This document shows, piece by piece, positions 25,037 through 37,559 of a stretch of 64,000 bases of DNA. Origin of the DNA: an uncultured Aquimonas sp. (lineage in GTDB: Bacteria; Pseudomonadota; Gammaproteobacteria; Xanthomonadales; Xanthomonadaceae). A program made the position numbers and the translations under genes. How positions within the stretch are numbered: the first letter of the stretch is position 1; each line of letters starts with the position of its first letter. Location: positions 1 to 64,000 of the forward strand of contig NZ_CALART010000037.1 in assembly GCF_937888285.1 (NCBI RefSeq), written 5' to 3'. The notes under the pieces were generated by a model. The model had not been told where the DNA came from. It saw nothing but the letters and a program-made list of their open reading frames with translations, and searched no databases.

Positions 25037-25741
25037 ATGTCCGAACCGATCCGTCTGTCCAAGCGCGTCATCGAGCTCACCGGCTGCTCGCGCGCCCAGT
25101 CCGAGCGCTACATCGAAGGCGGTTGCGTGAGGGTCGATGGCGAGATCATCGATCGGCCCGAGTGGCCGGTGACCGACCAGCGCGTTGAGGTCGACCTCGA
25201 GATCGCGGCGGCGCCCGTGCAGCCGATGACCCTGCTGTGGAACAAGCCCGCCGGCGCGCGCATCGACCCCGAGCTGCTCACGCCGGCGAACCATTGGGGC
25301 GATGACCCCAGCGGCATCCGCCAGCTGCGCCGCCATCTGCGTCATCTGACTCCGCTGCTGCCGCTGGAGTTGGCGAGCAGTGGGCTGCAGGTCTTCACCC
25401 AGGATGGACGCCTGCTGCATCGCATGCGTGATGACGGCATGCGCCTGGAGCAGGAGTTCGTGGTCGAGGTCAGCGGCAGCCTGGTCGCCTACGGCCTGCA
25501 TCGGCTGAGCCATGGGCTGGTCTTCAACGGGCGCGCGCTGCCGCCCTGCAAGGTGAGCTGGCAGAACGAAACCCGCCTGCGCTTTGCGATCAAGGACGTG
25601 CGTCCAGGCCAGCTTGCGTGGATGTGCGCGCAGGTCGGCCTGCAGGTGCTGGGCGTGCGGCGCCTGCGGATCGGTCGCGTGCCGCTCGCCAAGCTGCCCG
25701 AGTCGAGCTGGCGCTACCTGCCGCCGGGTGAGCGGCTCTAG
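25037..25741 (+). CDS. RsuA/RluF-family RNA pseudouridine synthase, altered active site
   Basis: This 234-residue protein has an N-terminal S4 RNA-binding domain (MSEPIRLSKRVIELTGCSRA to about residue 60) and a C-terminal RsuA/RluF-type pseudouridine synthase domain (GLHRLSHGLVFNGRALPP, KVSWQNETRLRFAIKDVRPG). The catalytic block that usually reads RLDxDTxGL is LELASSGLQVFTQDGRLL here, so glutamate stands where the catalytic aspartate should be and the preceding arginine is lost. It may be a diverged enzyme or an RNA-binding protein without activity. It is divergent from the carboxypeptidase gene, with 199 bases between the starts. Confidence 0.8.
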   Translation: MSEPIRLSKRVIELTGCSRAQSERYIEGGCVRVDGEIIDRPEWPVTDQRVEVDLEIAAAPVQPMTLLWNKPAGARIDPELLTPANHWGDDPSGIRQLRRHLRHLTPLLPLELASSGLQVFTQDGRLLHRMRDDGMRLEQEFVVEVSGSLVAYGLHRLSHGLVFNGRALPPCKVSWQNETRLRFAIKDVRPGQLAWMCAQVGLQVLGVRRLRIGRVPLAKLPESSWRYLPPGERL

Positions 25742-25883
25742 CACCGCTCGCAATTGACCGAGCGCATACGCGTGCAGCGGATCGCGCATCTCGGTTCCGG
25801 TGCGCGAAGTCGGATCCAGCGGCACCGACTGACCTTGGGTTGGGATAGCCTTGTGGGCATCCAATGTGTTTCGGGAGCCCTCC

Positions 25884-26324
25884 ATGCACCGCATGCTTCG
25901 CCTCGGCGCCATCGCCGCCTCCGGTCTCGCGCTGATGCTTCCCGCGGCCTCCCAGGCCGGCAGCGTCGACTGCGAGATGCGCTTCAATCTGTCTGGCTGG
26001 TCGGCCTTCTACAAGCGCTCCAGCGGCGAGGGCACCATCAGCTGCAACAACGGCCAGACCCTGCGCGTGCGGCTGGAGGCGCGCGGCGGCGGCATCTCGT
26101 TCGGCAAATCGCGGATCGAGAACGGTGTCGGCGAGTTCTCCGGCGTCGACGACATCCGCGAGCTGATCGGCGGCTATGCCAGCGCCGAGGCCCATGCCGG
26201 CGCGGGCCGCTCGGCCAAGGGGCAGGTCGTCACCAAGGGCGAGATCTCGCTGGCCCTGTCGGGCACCGGCAAGGGCTGGGATGTGGGGGTCGCTTTCGGC
26301 AGCTTTGTCATCAGCGAGCGCTGA
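25884..26324 (+). CDS. Small exported protein, unknown function
   Basis: This 146-residue exported protein has a signal peptide (MHRMLRLGAIAASGLALMLP to SQAG). The mature part has two cysteines (SVDCEMRF and TISCNNGQT) and glycine-rich beta segments (RLEARGGGISFGKSRIENG, KGWDVGVAFGSFVIS), suggesting a small periplasmic beta-sandwich or barrel. The ATG at 25884 is preferred over the open frame from 25851. I do not recognise the family. The gene stands alone, 142 bases after the pseudouridine synthase gene. Confidence 0.75.
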   Translation: MHRMLRLGAIAASGLALMLPAASQAGSVDCEMRFNLSGWSAFYKRSSGEGTISCNNGQTLRVRLEARGGGISFGKSRIENGVGEFSGVDDIRELIGGYASAEAHAGAGRSAKGQVVTKGEISLALSGTGKGWDVGVAFGSFVISER

Positions 26325-26564
26325 CGCTCGGGTGCGAGCCTAGCGTCTGGCGAAACTCCCGCATTCGCCACCCTGAGTGAAACAAGCGCGTGGGACCTCG
26401 CCCACGATGGCGATGCCCCTCGGCGCTCGGCGACCTTCACGCGCTTCCGTGCTGCATTGCCGCCGCACCCTTGGTGCTGGCGCGCGCCTCGTCGCATCCG
26501 CGGCCTGAGTTGCCGCTGGCTACCGTTGCTTCTGACGCGAAGCCTGGGGTGGGTTCGAGCTTGC

Positions 26565-26586
26565 GGTGGGCCAGGGCCCACCCTAG
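26565..26586. repeat. GGTGGGCC-type dispersed repeat, copy 1
   Basis: GGTGGGCCAGGGCCCACCCT overlaps the stop codon of the PagL-like gene. The same sequence occurs at 45891-45912 (inverted) and 46031-46052. Confidence 0.85.
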
Positions 26587-27116
26587 AAGCGGAAGCCTAC
26601 CGAGAGATAGCTCTCGCCCTTGTTGGGCTGGCGCGTGCGTGCGTTCGAGAGATGGCCGAGACCGAGCTCGATGCGGCCGAGGCGGATGCCGAGGTGGCTG
26701 TGGAACTGGTAGCCGCTGCTGAGATAGTCGGTGACGTGACTGACCAGGGCCAGACCCGAGGCAAGCGTGACCCTACCGAAGTCGTAGCCCAGCTGCATCG
26801 AGGCGAAGTGCACGCGTTCGTCGCTGCCGGGCGGCGCGTTCCGGTGGCGGCCGATGCTGCCGAGGTTGAAGGCATAGAAGTCCAGCCCGAGCGGTAGACC
26901 CTCGCGCGGGCGTCCGTGCTGGAGCAGCACGAAGTTGGTGTTGCGGGTGTCGGGTGCATCGCTGATGCCCCCCTGCAGGCTGGTCCAGGGCTCTCGTGCC
27001 GGAGTGGCCCCCTGCGCCGTGGCGGCAAGCGTGCAGCCCAGAGCGAGGGCGGCGAGCAGCAGCTTCGGCCGCAGCGTGGGGCGCGGGCCGCGCGGGTGCG
27101 AATCGGAGAATGACAT
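26583..27116 (-). CDS. PagL-like lipid A 3-O-deacylase, outer membrane
   Basis: PagL enzymes remove the 3-O-acyl chain from lipid A at the outer membrane. This 177-residue protein has a signal peptide (LLLAALALGCTLAATAQG) and alternating beta-barrel strands ending in an aromatic residue (SYLSVGFRF). The C-terminal segment GLGHLSNARTRQPNKGESYL carries the PagL active-site pattern: His, then Ser two residues later, followed by Asn, and a Glu about a dozen residues on. It is transcribed alone, convergent with the small exported-protein gene. Its stop codon sits inside a dispersed GGTGGGCC repeat. Confidence 0.75.
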   Translation of the reverse strand: MSFSDSHPRGPRPTLRPKLLLAALALGCTLAATAQGATPAREPWTSLQGGISDAPDTRNTNFVLLQHGRPREGLPLGLDFYAFNLGSIGRHRNAPPGSDERVHFASMQLGYDFGRVTLASGLALVSHVTDYLSSGYQFHSHLGIRLGRIELGLGHLSNARTRQPNKGESYLSVGFRF

Positions 27117-27320
27117 TCAGCGTCCTTGAGTCGACAGCGCGGGGCAGGGCATCCGTTCCCGCGGGCTGGGTGGTCACAGGATATGGAGGCTGAGTCCGCG
27201 CTTTCCAGCGTTTGTCGTGCACCGCAGTGTTGCACTTCACGCCGCATGAGCGAGGTTCTGCGGCCTGGAGCACGCGCGGCAGCATTACACTGCCGGCCCC
27301 GACGCCAGCGCGAGCTGATC

Positions 27321-28106
27321 ATGGATGACGCCCGTTCCCGCCTGCTGATCCACGGTGCCTCCGGTCGCATGGGGCGCAGCCTGCTGTCGCTGGTCGCCGA
27401 ACACCCCGGCCTGCATCTGGTCGCCGCGGTGGCGAACGCGCCGCGCGCGGACCTGGGGGCGCTGGCCGTTCTCAGGCCCGCGCACATCGGGCAGGCGCCG
27501 GCCTTCGATGTCGTGATCGATTTCAGCGCTCCAGCCGCCATTCCTGCGCTCGCTCAGGCCTGCGCGGCGCGCGGTGCGGCGCTGGTCTCCGGTACGACGG
27601 GGCTCGATGCGAGCGCGCTGGCCGCACTCGACCAGGCGGCCCTGCAGGTGCCGGTGCTGTGGGCGGCCAACTTCTCGCTGGGCGTGGCTCTGTTGGCGGC
27701 GCTGGCGCGACAGGCCGCCGCGGCAGTGCCGGACTGGGACTGCGAGATCATCGAAACCCACCACAGGCGCAAGCAGGACGCGCCTTCGGGTACGGCACTG
27801 CGGCTGGGCGAGGCCATCGCTGCGGGGCGAGAGCAGGATCTCGCCGCGGTCGCAAGGCATGGCCGCGAAGGCGCGCACGCGGTTCGGGTCGCTGGCGAAA
27901 TCGGCTTCCACGCGGTGCGCGGTGGCGATGTCGTGGGCGATCACCAGATCCTGCTGGCGGGAGAAGCCGAGGTCATCGAGCTCACCCACCGCGCCGCCAG
28001 TCGCGAAGTGTTTGCGCGTGGGGCGCTCAAGGCCGCCGCGTGGCTGGCCGGTCGCGCCCCGGGACGCTATGTGATCGAGGACGTGCTCGGGCTGCGGCCG
28101 CGCTGA
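27321..28106 (+). CDS. dapB: 4-hydroxy-tetrahydrodipicolinate reductase
   Basis: DapB reduces 4-hydroxy-tetrahydrodipicolinate with NAD(P)H in the diaminopimelate/lysine pathway. The 261-residue product has the N-terminal nucleotide motif IHGASGRMGRSL, the mid-region loop FSAPAAIPAL, and the active-site signature ETHHRRKQDAPSGTAL with the catalytic His-His and Lys residues. The C-terminal AAWLAGRAPGRYVIEDVLG is typical. The start ATG at 27321 gives MDDARSRLLIHG; longer open frames upstream lack conservation. It precedes carA, an order seen in many gammaproteobacteria. Confidence 0.95.
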   Translation: MDDARSRLLIHGASGRMGRSLLSLVAEHPGLHLVAAVANAPRADLGALAVLRPAHIGQAPAFDVVIDFSAPAAIPALAQACAARGAALVSGTTGLDASALAALDQAALQVPVLWAANFSLGVALLAALARQAAAAVPDWDCEIIETHHRRKQDAPSGTALRLGEAIAAGREQDLAAVARHGREGAHAVRVAGEIGFHAVRGGDVVGDHQILLAGEAEVIELTHRAASREVFARGALKAAAWLAGRAPGRYVIEDVLGLRPR

Positions 28107-28525
28107 GGGCTTGCCGAAGGCGCGGACGCCCCAGGCGCGGACGCCCAAGGCAACTCTGATCAGGTCCCTCCTGGCCTTGATCAGGGGGCGCGAGTCCGGC
28201 ACATGTCCGGACTCGCTCGCGCTGGATCGAGCATCGCGTGTTCGAATCATGGGCGCGCCCTGCATGGCGCGCGGCAACGCTGAATTCTTCAGCGTTGCCG
28301 CAAGGTCGAGCCGGGAAGCGTGACGCGAGCGGCGTTTGCTGCGCCCGCACAGGTGGACAGCCTGTGACGTGAAACCGTAAGATTCCGCCTCGCCTGCTTC
28401 ACCTTTCGCCCCCTCCACTCGACAGCCTCCGGACCTGCTAGATGCAAGCCCGGCGGTTTCGCGCAAGCTGCGTCCGGCGCAGTCCGTGGGGGTGCCTCCC
28501 CAGCTCCTGACAAGGCGAATCGCTC
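28107..28525. other. Structured spacer and leader upstream of carA
   Basis: No gene is seen in these 419 bases. Visible structures are a direct repeat GGCGCGGACGCCC (about 28119-28145), an inverted repeat GCGAGTCCGG/CCGGACTCGC (28190-28216) that lies inside a tRNA-sized fold at 28186-28260, and a perfect 13-bp hairpin (28272-28300). The carA promoter and any pyrimidine/arginine control would have to lie here. Confidence 0.6.
28272..28300 (+). other. Perfect 13-bp hairpin in carA leader region
   Basis: CGGCAACGCTGAA and TTCAGCGTTGCCG pair perfectly around a three-base TTC loop. No T-run follows, so it is not a standard terminator. It may end dapB transcription or form part of a carA leader. 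Confidence 0.7.
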
Positions 28526-29653
<1,128 letters not shown>

Positions 29654-29671
29654 TCCCGGCAGGAGTCCGCC

Positions 29672-31091
29672 ATGGCACGCACCCCCCCATCACGCAACAG
29701 CGGTCGCAGGCGCCCGGGCCGTTGGCTGTGGCTGCTGCTGAGTCGCGTGGGGCTGCCGCTGCTGGCGCTCTACGGCCTGCTGTGGTGGCGCGTCGATGCG
29801 ACCATCTCGAAGGAGCTGAAGGCGCTGGAAGCCGTCGCCGATGTGCAGCGCGGGCGCAGCTTCTTCACCTTCGACGGCGAGGTGGGGGTTGGACACCTTG
29901 AGATCACTCCGCGCCTGCCCGGAATCAGCGGCACCAGCCTGCGCATGGGGCGGGTGGCGATCGAGACGCCGGGCTTCGTGTGGCTGCTGAAGGCCAGCGT
30001 GTTCGGCCCGCCGCAGCAGCTGCCGCGACGCCTGGGCTTCAATGTCGCCAACCTCGTGGTCGAGGGGGCTCCCAGCGGGCCCGAGTCGGGCTTCATCGGC
30101 ACCTACAGCGCCATGCCCTTCGAGGCGGCGGGCTGCGGCGTCAACAGCTTCTCGCGCAGCGATCTGGTCGAGATGGGGCTGCCGCCCAGCGACACCGTGC
30201 TCAGCGCGCGGTTCGAGCATTCCGATGCCGGGATGCTGAACTTCAGCCTCGACCTCGGCACGGCGGGGGTGGGGCGCATGGAGTGGCGGCTGGGGCTCGC
30301 CGTCACGGCGTCATCGGTGGCCGCGGAGGATGTCGCTTCGGGCCGGCTGGTCAACCTCAGCCTGGCCTTCATCGACGAGGGCTTCATGCAGGCCCGCAAC
30401 GGCTGGTGCACCGACCGCGTCACCACCAGCCTCGCTGATTTCAATGCCCTGCATTCCGATGCCGTGCGCGCGCTGCTGCGCACGGTCGGCCTGCAGCCCG
30501 ATGCCGACCTGCTGCGCGCGTTCGCGAAGTTCGCCGCCGAGGGTGGTGAGTTCCGCATCGAGACCCGGCCCTCCGCCGCGCTCGGCCTGCTCCAGCTCGG
30601 CGGCATGGATGGCGAAGCCCTGCGCCAGGCGCTGGCGCCGTACGTGCGGGTCACCGGCATCGATCCGGTGCGCTTCGCGTTCGCCCAGGTCCGGCCGATG
30701 AGCCTGCGCGAGCAGCAGGTGGCTGCTGAAGTCGCGCGCACGCGGCTTGAAGATGGCGTGCCGCTGGACCCGGAAATCGAAGAGGTGGTCAGTGCGCCAC
30801 CCAACATTCCCGAGCCGCAGCCGCCGCGCCAGGAGATTCCGCTGCCGGCGCGCGACGGCCGCATCGCCTACGCCGACCTCGGGCCCTACCTGGGCCGCGA
30901 GATCGAGATCCTCACTATTTACGGCAGCCGCCGCCGCGGCGAGCTGATCAACCATGCGCAGGCGCGTCTGGTGCTGCGTCTGCCGCCCAGCGAGGGCGGC
31001 TTCGACCTCACCGTTCCCGCCGAGACCGTGCAGACCGTGCGCGTGCTCGACGCCGCCGCCATCCAACCCGATTCCTCGACCGACCTGACCG

Positions 31092-31108
<17 letters not shown>
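29672..31108 (+). CDS. Unknown single-pass membrane protein between carA and carB
   Basis: This 478-residue protein has a basic N-terminus followed by one membrane segment (WLWLLLSRVGLPLLALYGLL, about residues 18-38), so most of it should face the periplasm. It resembles no enzyme I know. The central part is beta-rich and contains two cysteines (AAGCGVNSFS, ARNGWCTDRV); the C-terminal part has a proline-rich stretch (NIPEPQPPRQEIPLP) and a small domain with YGSRRRGELINHAQARLVL. Its last 17 bases overlap the start of carB, so it is in the carAB operon and coupled to carB translation. I recall comparable hypothetical genes between carA and carB in Xanthomonas. Confidence 0.75.
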
Positions 31109-34330
<3,222 letters not shown>

Positions 34331-34334
<4 letters not shown>

Positions 34335-34807
34335 GAGCCCCCCTCACGCTGAAAGGATCGCAGCGTCTGCGCGAGGAACTGGAGTACCTGAAGTCGGTGA
34401 AGCGCCCGGAAGTGATCGCCGCGATCGCCGAGGCGCGTGCGCACGGTGACCTCAAGGAGAACGCCGAATACCACGCCGCCCGCGAACAGCAGGGCTTCAT
34501 CGAAGGCCGCATCAAGGAGCTGGAATCCACGCTCTCGCACGCCCAGGTGATCGACGTTTCCAAGCTGGCCGCCGGCAGCAAGATCGTGTTCGGCGCCACC
34601 GTCGAGCTGGCCGACAGCGAGACCGACGAAGAGGTCACCTACCAGATCGTCGGCGACCTCGAGTCCGACATCAAACAGGGCCTGATCTCGGTATCGGCGC
34701 CGATCGCACGCGCCCTGATCGGCAAGAACGAGGGTGACTCGGTCACCATCGCCGCGCCCAGCGGCGAGCGTAGCTACGACATCATCAGCGTGCGCTACGC
34801 CGGATGA
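34331..34807 (+). CDS. greA: Transcript cleavage factor GreA
   Basis: GreA enters the RNA polymerase secondary channel and stimulates cleavage of backtracked transcripts. The 158-residue product has the N-terminal coiled coil with the acidic tip in AHGDLKENAEYHAAREQQGF (catalytic Asp and Glu), followed by an FKBP-like C-terminal domain (LIGKNEGDSVTIAAPSGE). It overlaps both carB and the following rpfE-like gene by four bases. Confidence 0.97.
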
Positions 34808-35751
34808 GCGGCAGCGGCTGCATCCTGCTGCTTCCGGCCCGCGCGAAGCTGCGCGGCGAGCTCGCGCAGGCGCCCTCGCTGCAGAAGCTGATCGGCCGCG
34901 GCGATGCGCTGGAAGACGGCGAGGCCGGTGAGCTGGGCCAGCTGGGGCGGCTGTTCGACATCACCCCGCTGGGCTTGCCCGCGGCCGCCCTGTCCCGGCA
35001 CTTCGACTGTGGCGATGCCGCGGGCAGCCAGTGGCTGCGTGCCGATCCCGCGACCCTGCAGCCGGAGATGAACGGCGTGCGCCTGATGGCGGTCGGCGAG
35101 CTGGGCCTGCGCCCGGACGAGGCCGAGGCGCTGGCGCTCGCCGTGCAGCCGCTGTTCGGTGATGCGGGCATGCCGCTCACGGCGCCCACCACGTCACGCT
35201 GGTATCTGCGGGTCGAAGCCGGCGCCCGCCTGCCGGCGTTCTCTGCACCCGAAGATGCGATCGGCGATGACTATGGCGTGCATCTGCCCTATGGCGACGA
35301 GGGCCGTCGCTGGCGCGCGCTGCTGAACGAGGCGCAGGTGGTCCTGCACAACCACCCGGTCAACCAGGCCCGCGTCAGCGCCGGTCGTGCACCTGCCAAT
35401 GCGCTGTGGGTCTGGGGCGGCGGCGCGCTGCCCGAGCAGGTCGTGTCCGGCGTCGGCACCCTGTATTCCTCGGAGCCGCTGGCCTGTGCGCTGGCCCAGC
35501 TGTCGGGCATCGACATCCAGCGCATCGAAAGCGACGAGCTTCCGACCGAGCTGGAGGACTGTGCCATCGATCTGCGCATCGCCCGCAGTCTTGAGGCCCT
35601 GGAGGCGGCGGTGTTCGCGCCGCTGATCGAGCGCGTCGGCAAAGGCAAGTTGTCCAGCCTGACCGTCGACTTCGGCGATGGGCACGGCTGGAACTACCGC
35701 CGCAGCCACGGCCTGCGGCTCTGGAAGCGTCCGGCCACGAGCTTCAGCTAG
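34804..35751 (+). CDS. RpfE-like protein (phosphoglycerate mutase-like annotation)
   Basis: This 315-residue cytoplasmic protein lies between greA and recJ. The position and sequence features (WLRADPATLQPEMNGVRLM, TSRWYLRV, LNEAQVVLHNHPVNQAR, NALWVWGGGALPE) match what I recall of RpfE from the Xanthomonas rpf cluster, often annotated as phosphoglycerate mutase-like. The biochemical role of RpfE is not established, and I see no classical phosphatase signature beyond general similarity. It is coupled to greA by an ATGA overlap and recJ starts three bases after its stop. Confidence 0.75.
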   Translation: MSGSGCILLLPARAKLRGELAQAPSLQKLIGRGDALEDGEAGELGQLGRLFDITPLGLPAAALSRHFDCGDAAGSQWLRADPATLQPEMNGVRLMAVGELGLRPDEAEALALAVQPLFGDAGMPLTAPTTSRWYLRVEAGARLPAFSAPEDAIGDDYGVHLPYGDEGRRWRALLNEAQVVLHNHPVNQARVSAGRAPANALWVWGGGALPEQVVSGVGTLYSSEPLACALAQLSGIDIQRIESDELPTELEDCAIDLRIARSLEALEAAVFAPLIERVGKGKLSSLTVDFGDGHGWNYRRSHGLRLWKRPATSFS

Positions 35752-35754
35752 TCC

Positions 35755-37464
35755 ATGCGCATCGAACGTCGCAGCGTGCCGCAGGTGCCGCTGCTCGATG
35801 ACGCCCGTCTGCATCCGGTCCTGCGTCGCGTGTATGCCGCGCGTGGCGTGCGCGAGGCCGACGAGCTCGATCTGCGCCTCGCCGGGCTGCTGGCGCCCAA
35901 CCTCGGCGGCATCGATGCGGCCATCGAGCTGCTGCTGCGCGCACGTGGCCAGGGGCAGTCCGTGCTGGTGGTGGGCGACTTCGATGCCGACGGCGCCACC
36001 GGCACCGCGGTCGCCGTGCGCGGTCTGCGCATGCTCGGCTTCGGGCGCGTCGGCTACCGCGTGCCGAATCGCTTCCTGCATGGCTACGGACTGTCGCCCC
36101 TGCTGGTGGCCGAGCTTGAGCCGGCGCCGGGGCTGATCCTCACGGTCGACAACGGAGTGGCGGCTCATGCCGGCATCGAGGCGGCGCATGCGCGCGGCAT
36201 TCCGGTGCTGGTCACCGACCACCATCTGGCCGGCGACAGCCTGCCCCCGGCCGATGCGATGGTGAATCCTAACGTGCCGGGCTGCGGCTTCCCCAGCAAG
36301 GCGCTGGCGGGTGTCGGCGTGGTGTTCTACCTGCTGCTGGCCCTGCGCGCGCGCCTGCGCGACGAGGGTGCCTTTGCAGGCTCGGAGCCTGACCTCGGTC
36401 AGCTGCTGGATCTGGTCGCGCTGGGCACGGTGGCGGACCTCGTGCCGCTTGATCGCAACAACCGCCTGCTGGTGCAGGCCGGGCTGAAGCGTATCCGCGC
36501 CGGTCGCGCCTGCGCCGGCGTGCGTGCTCTCTACCGGGTCGCGGGGCGTGACCCGAGCCGCGCTTCGGCGACCGACTTCGGCTTCGTACTCGGGCCCCGC
36601 ATCAACGCCGCCGGTCGCCTGGAGGACATGGCGGTCGGCATCGAGTGCCTGCTGAGCGAGGACGAGGCCACCGCGCTGGCCTTGGCGCAGCGGCTGCAGG
36701 CCCTGAACGCCGAGCGCCGCGAGCTGCAGCAGCAGATGGTCGAGCAGGCCGAGGCCGCGGTGCTGCGCGCGGATCTGTCCGCGCAGGCCCACGTGGCGGC
36801 GGGGCTTGCGCTGGCTGATGCCGGCTGGCACGCGGGCGTGGTCGGCCTGGTGGCGTCCAAGCTCAAGGAGAGGCTGCATCGACCCGTGTTTGCGCTGGCG
36901 CCGGGCGATGACGAAGGCCGCGAGTGGAAGGGCTCAGGCCGTTCGATCCCCGGCTTCCACCTGCGCGACTGCCTGGCCGAGATGGAGGCCCTGCATCCCG
37001 GCCTGATGCTGCGCTTCGGTGGCCATGCGATGGCTGCCGGCGTGTCGGTGGCGGAGGCCCAAGTCGAGCGCTTCTGCCGGGTGTTCGCCGAGGTGGTGGA
37101 ACGGCGCATCGATCCCGCCCTGCTGTCGCCGGTCCTGCTCAGCGACGGTGAGCTGGGCGTGGCCGACTTCGACCTGCGCCTGGCCGAGACCCTGCGCGAA
37201 GCCGGGCCCTTTGGCCAAGCCTTCCCCGAACCGCTGTTCGACAACAGCTTCGAGGTGCTGGACTGGCGCCTGATGGGCGAGCGCCACCTGCGCTTCTCGC
37301 TGCGTCATACCGACAGCCGCGTGCCGCTGTCCGCGGTGTTCTTCGGCGGCTGGGCCGGCAGCCCGCCGCCGCGGCAGGTGCGGGTCGCCTATCAGCTCGG
37401 CATCGACGACTACCGTGGCGCCCCCGAGCTGCGCCTGTTCGTCCGGCATCTGCTGCCCGCCTGA
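35755..37464 (+). CDS. recJ: Single-stranded-DNA exonuclease RecJ
   Basis: RecJ degrades single-stranded DNA 5' to 3' in recombination and mismatch repair. The 569-residue product carries the DHH-family motifs: VVGDFDADGATGTAVAVR near 73-90, VDNGVAAHAGI, and the DHH itself in LVTDHHLAGD. The DHHA1 domain has GSGRSIPGFHLRDCL and LRFGGHAMAAGVSV, and an OB fold closes the C-terminus. It directly follows the rpfE-like gene and is probably in the same operon. Confidence 0.96.
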   Translation: MRIERRSVPQVPLLDDARLHPVLRRVYAARGVREADELDLRLAGLLAPNLGGIDAAIELLLRARGQGQSVLVVGDFDADGATGTAVAVRGLRMLGFGRVGYRVPNRFLHGYGLSPLLVAELEPAPGLILTVDNGVAAHAGIEAAHARGIPVLVTDHHLAGDSLPPADAMVNPNVPGCGFPSKALAGVGVVFYLLLALRARLRDEGAFAGSEPDLGQLLDLVALGTVADLVPLDRNNRLLVQAGLKRIRAGRACAGVRALYRVAGRDPSRASATDFGFVLGPRINAAGRLEDMAVGIECLLSEDEATALALAQRLQALNAERRELQQQMVEQAEAAVLRADLSAQAHVAAGLALADAGWHAGVVGLVASKLKERLHRPVFALAPGDDEGREWKGSGRSIPGFHLRDCLAEMEALHPGLMLRFGGHAMAAGVSVAEAQVERFCRVFAEVVERRIDPALLSPVLLSDGELGVADFDLRLAETLREAGPFGQAFPEPLFDNSFEVLDWRLMGERHLRFSLRHTDSRVPLSAVFFGGWAGSPPPRQVRVAYQLGIDDYRGAPELRLFVRHLLPA

Positions 37465-37559
37465 ATCGTGGCTGTCACCACCCCGACGCGCTGATACGTC
37501 GGGCATCGGTTTGCCGTCATCCGCTGCAGGGCCGGGGGTGCCGGCCGGGGTGATGCGCC

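Noticed and set aside
28186..28260. Functional tRNA gene upstream of carA
   Set aside because: The T-arm and acceptor ends look right, but the anticodon loop has eight bases, the D-arm is a plain hairpin and one spacing is off. Kept only as a finding.
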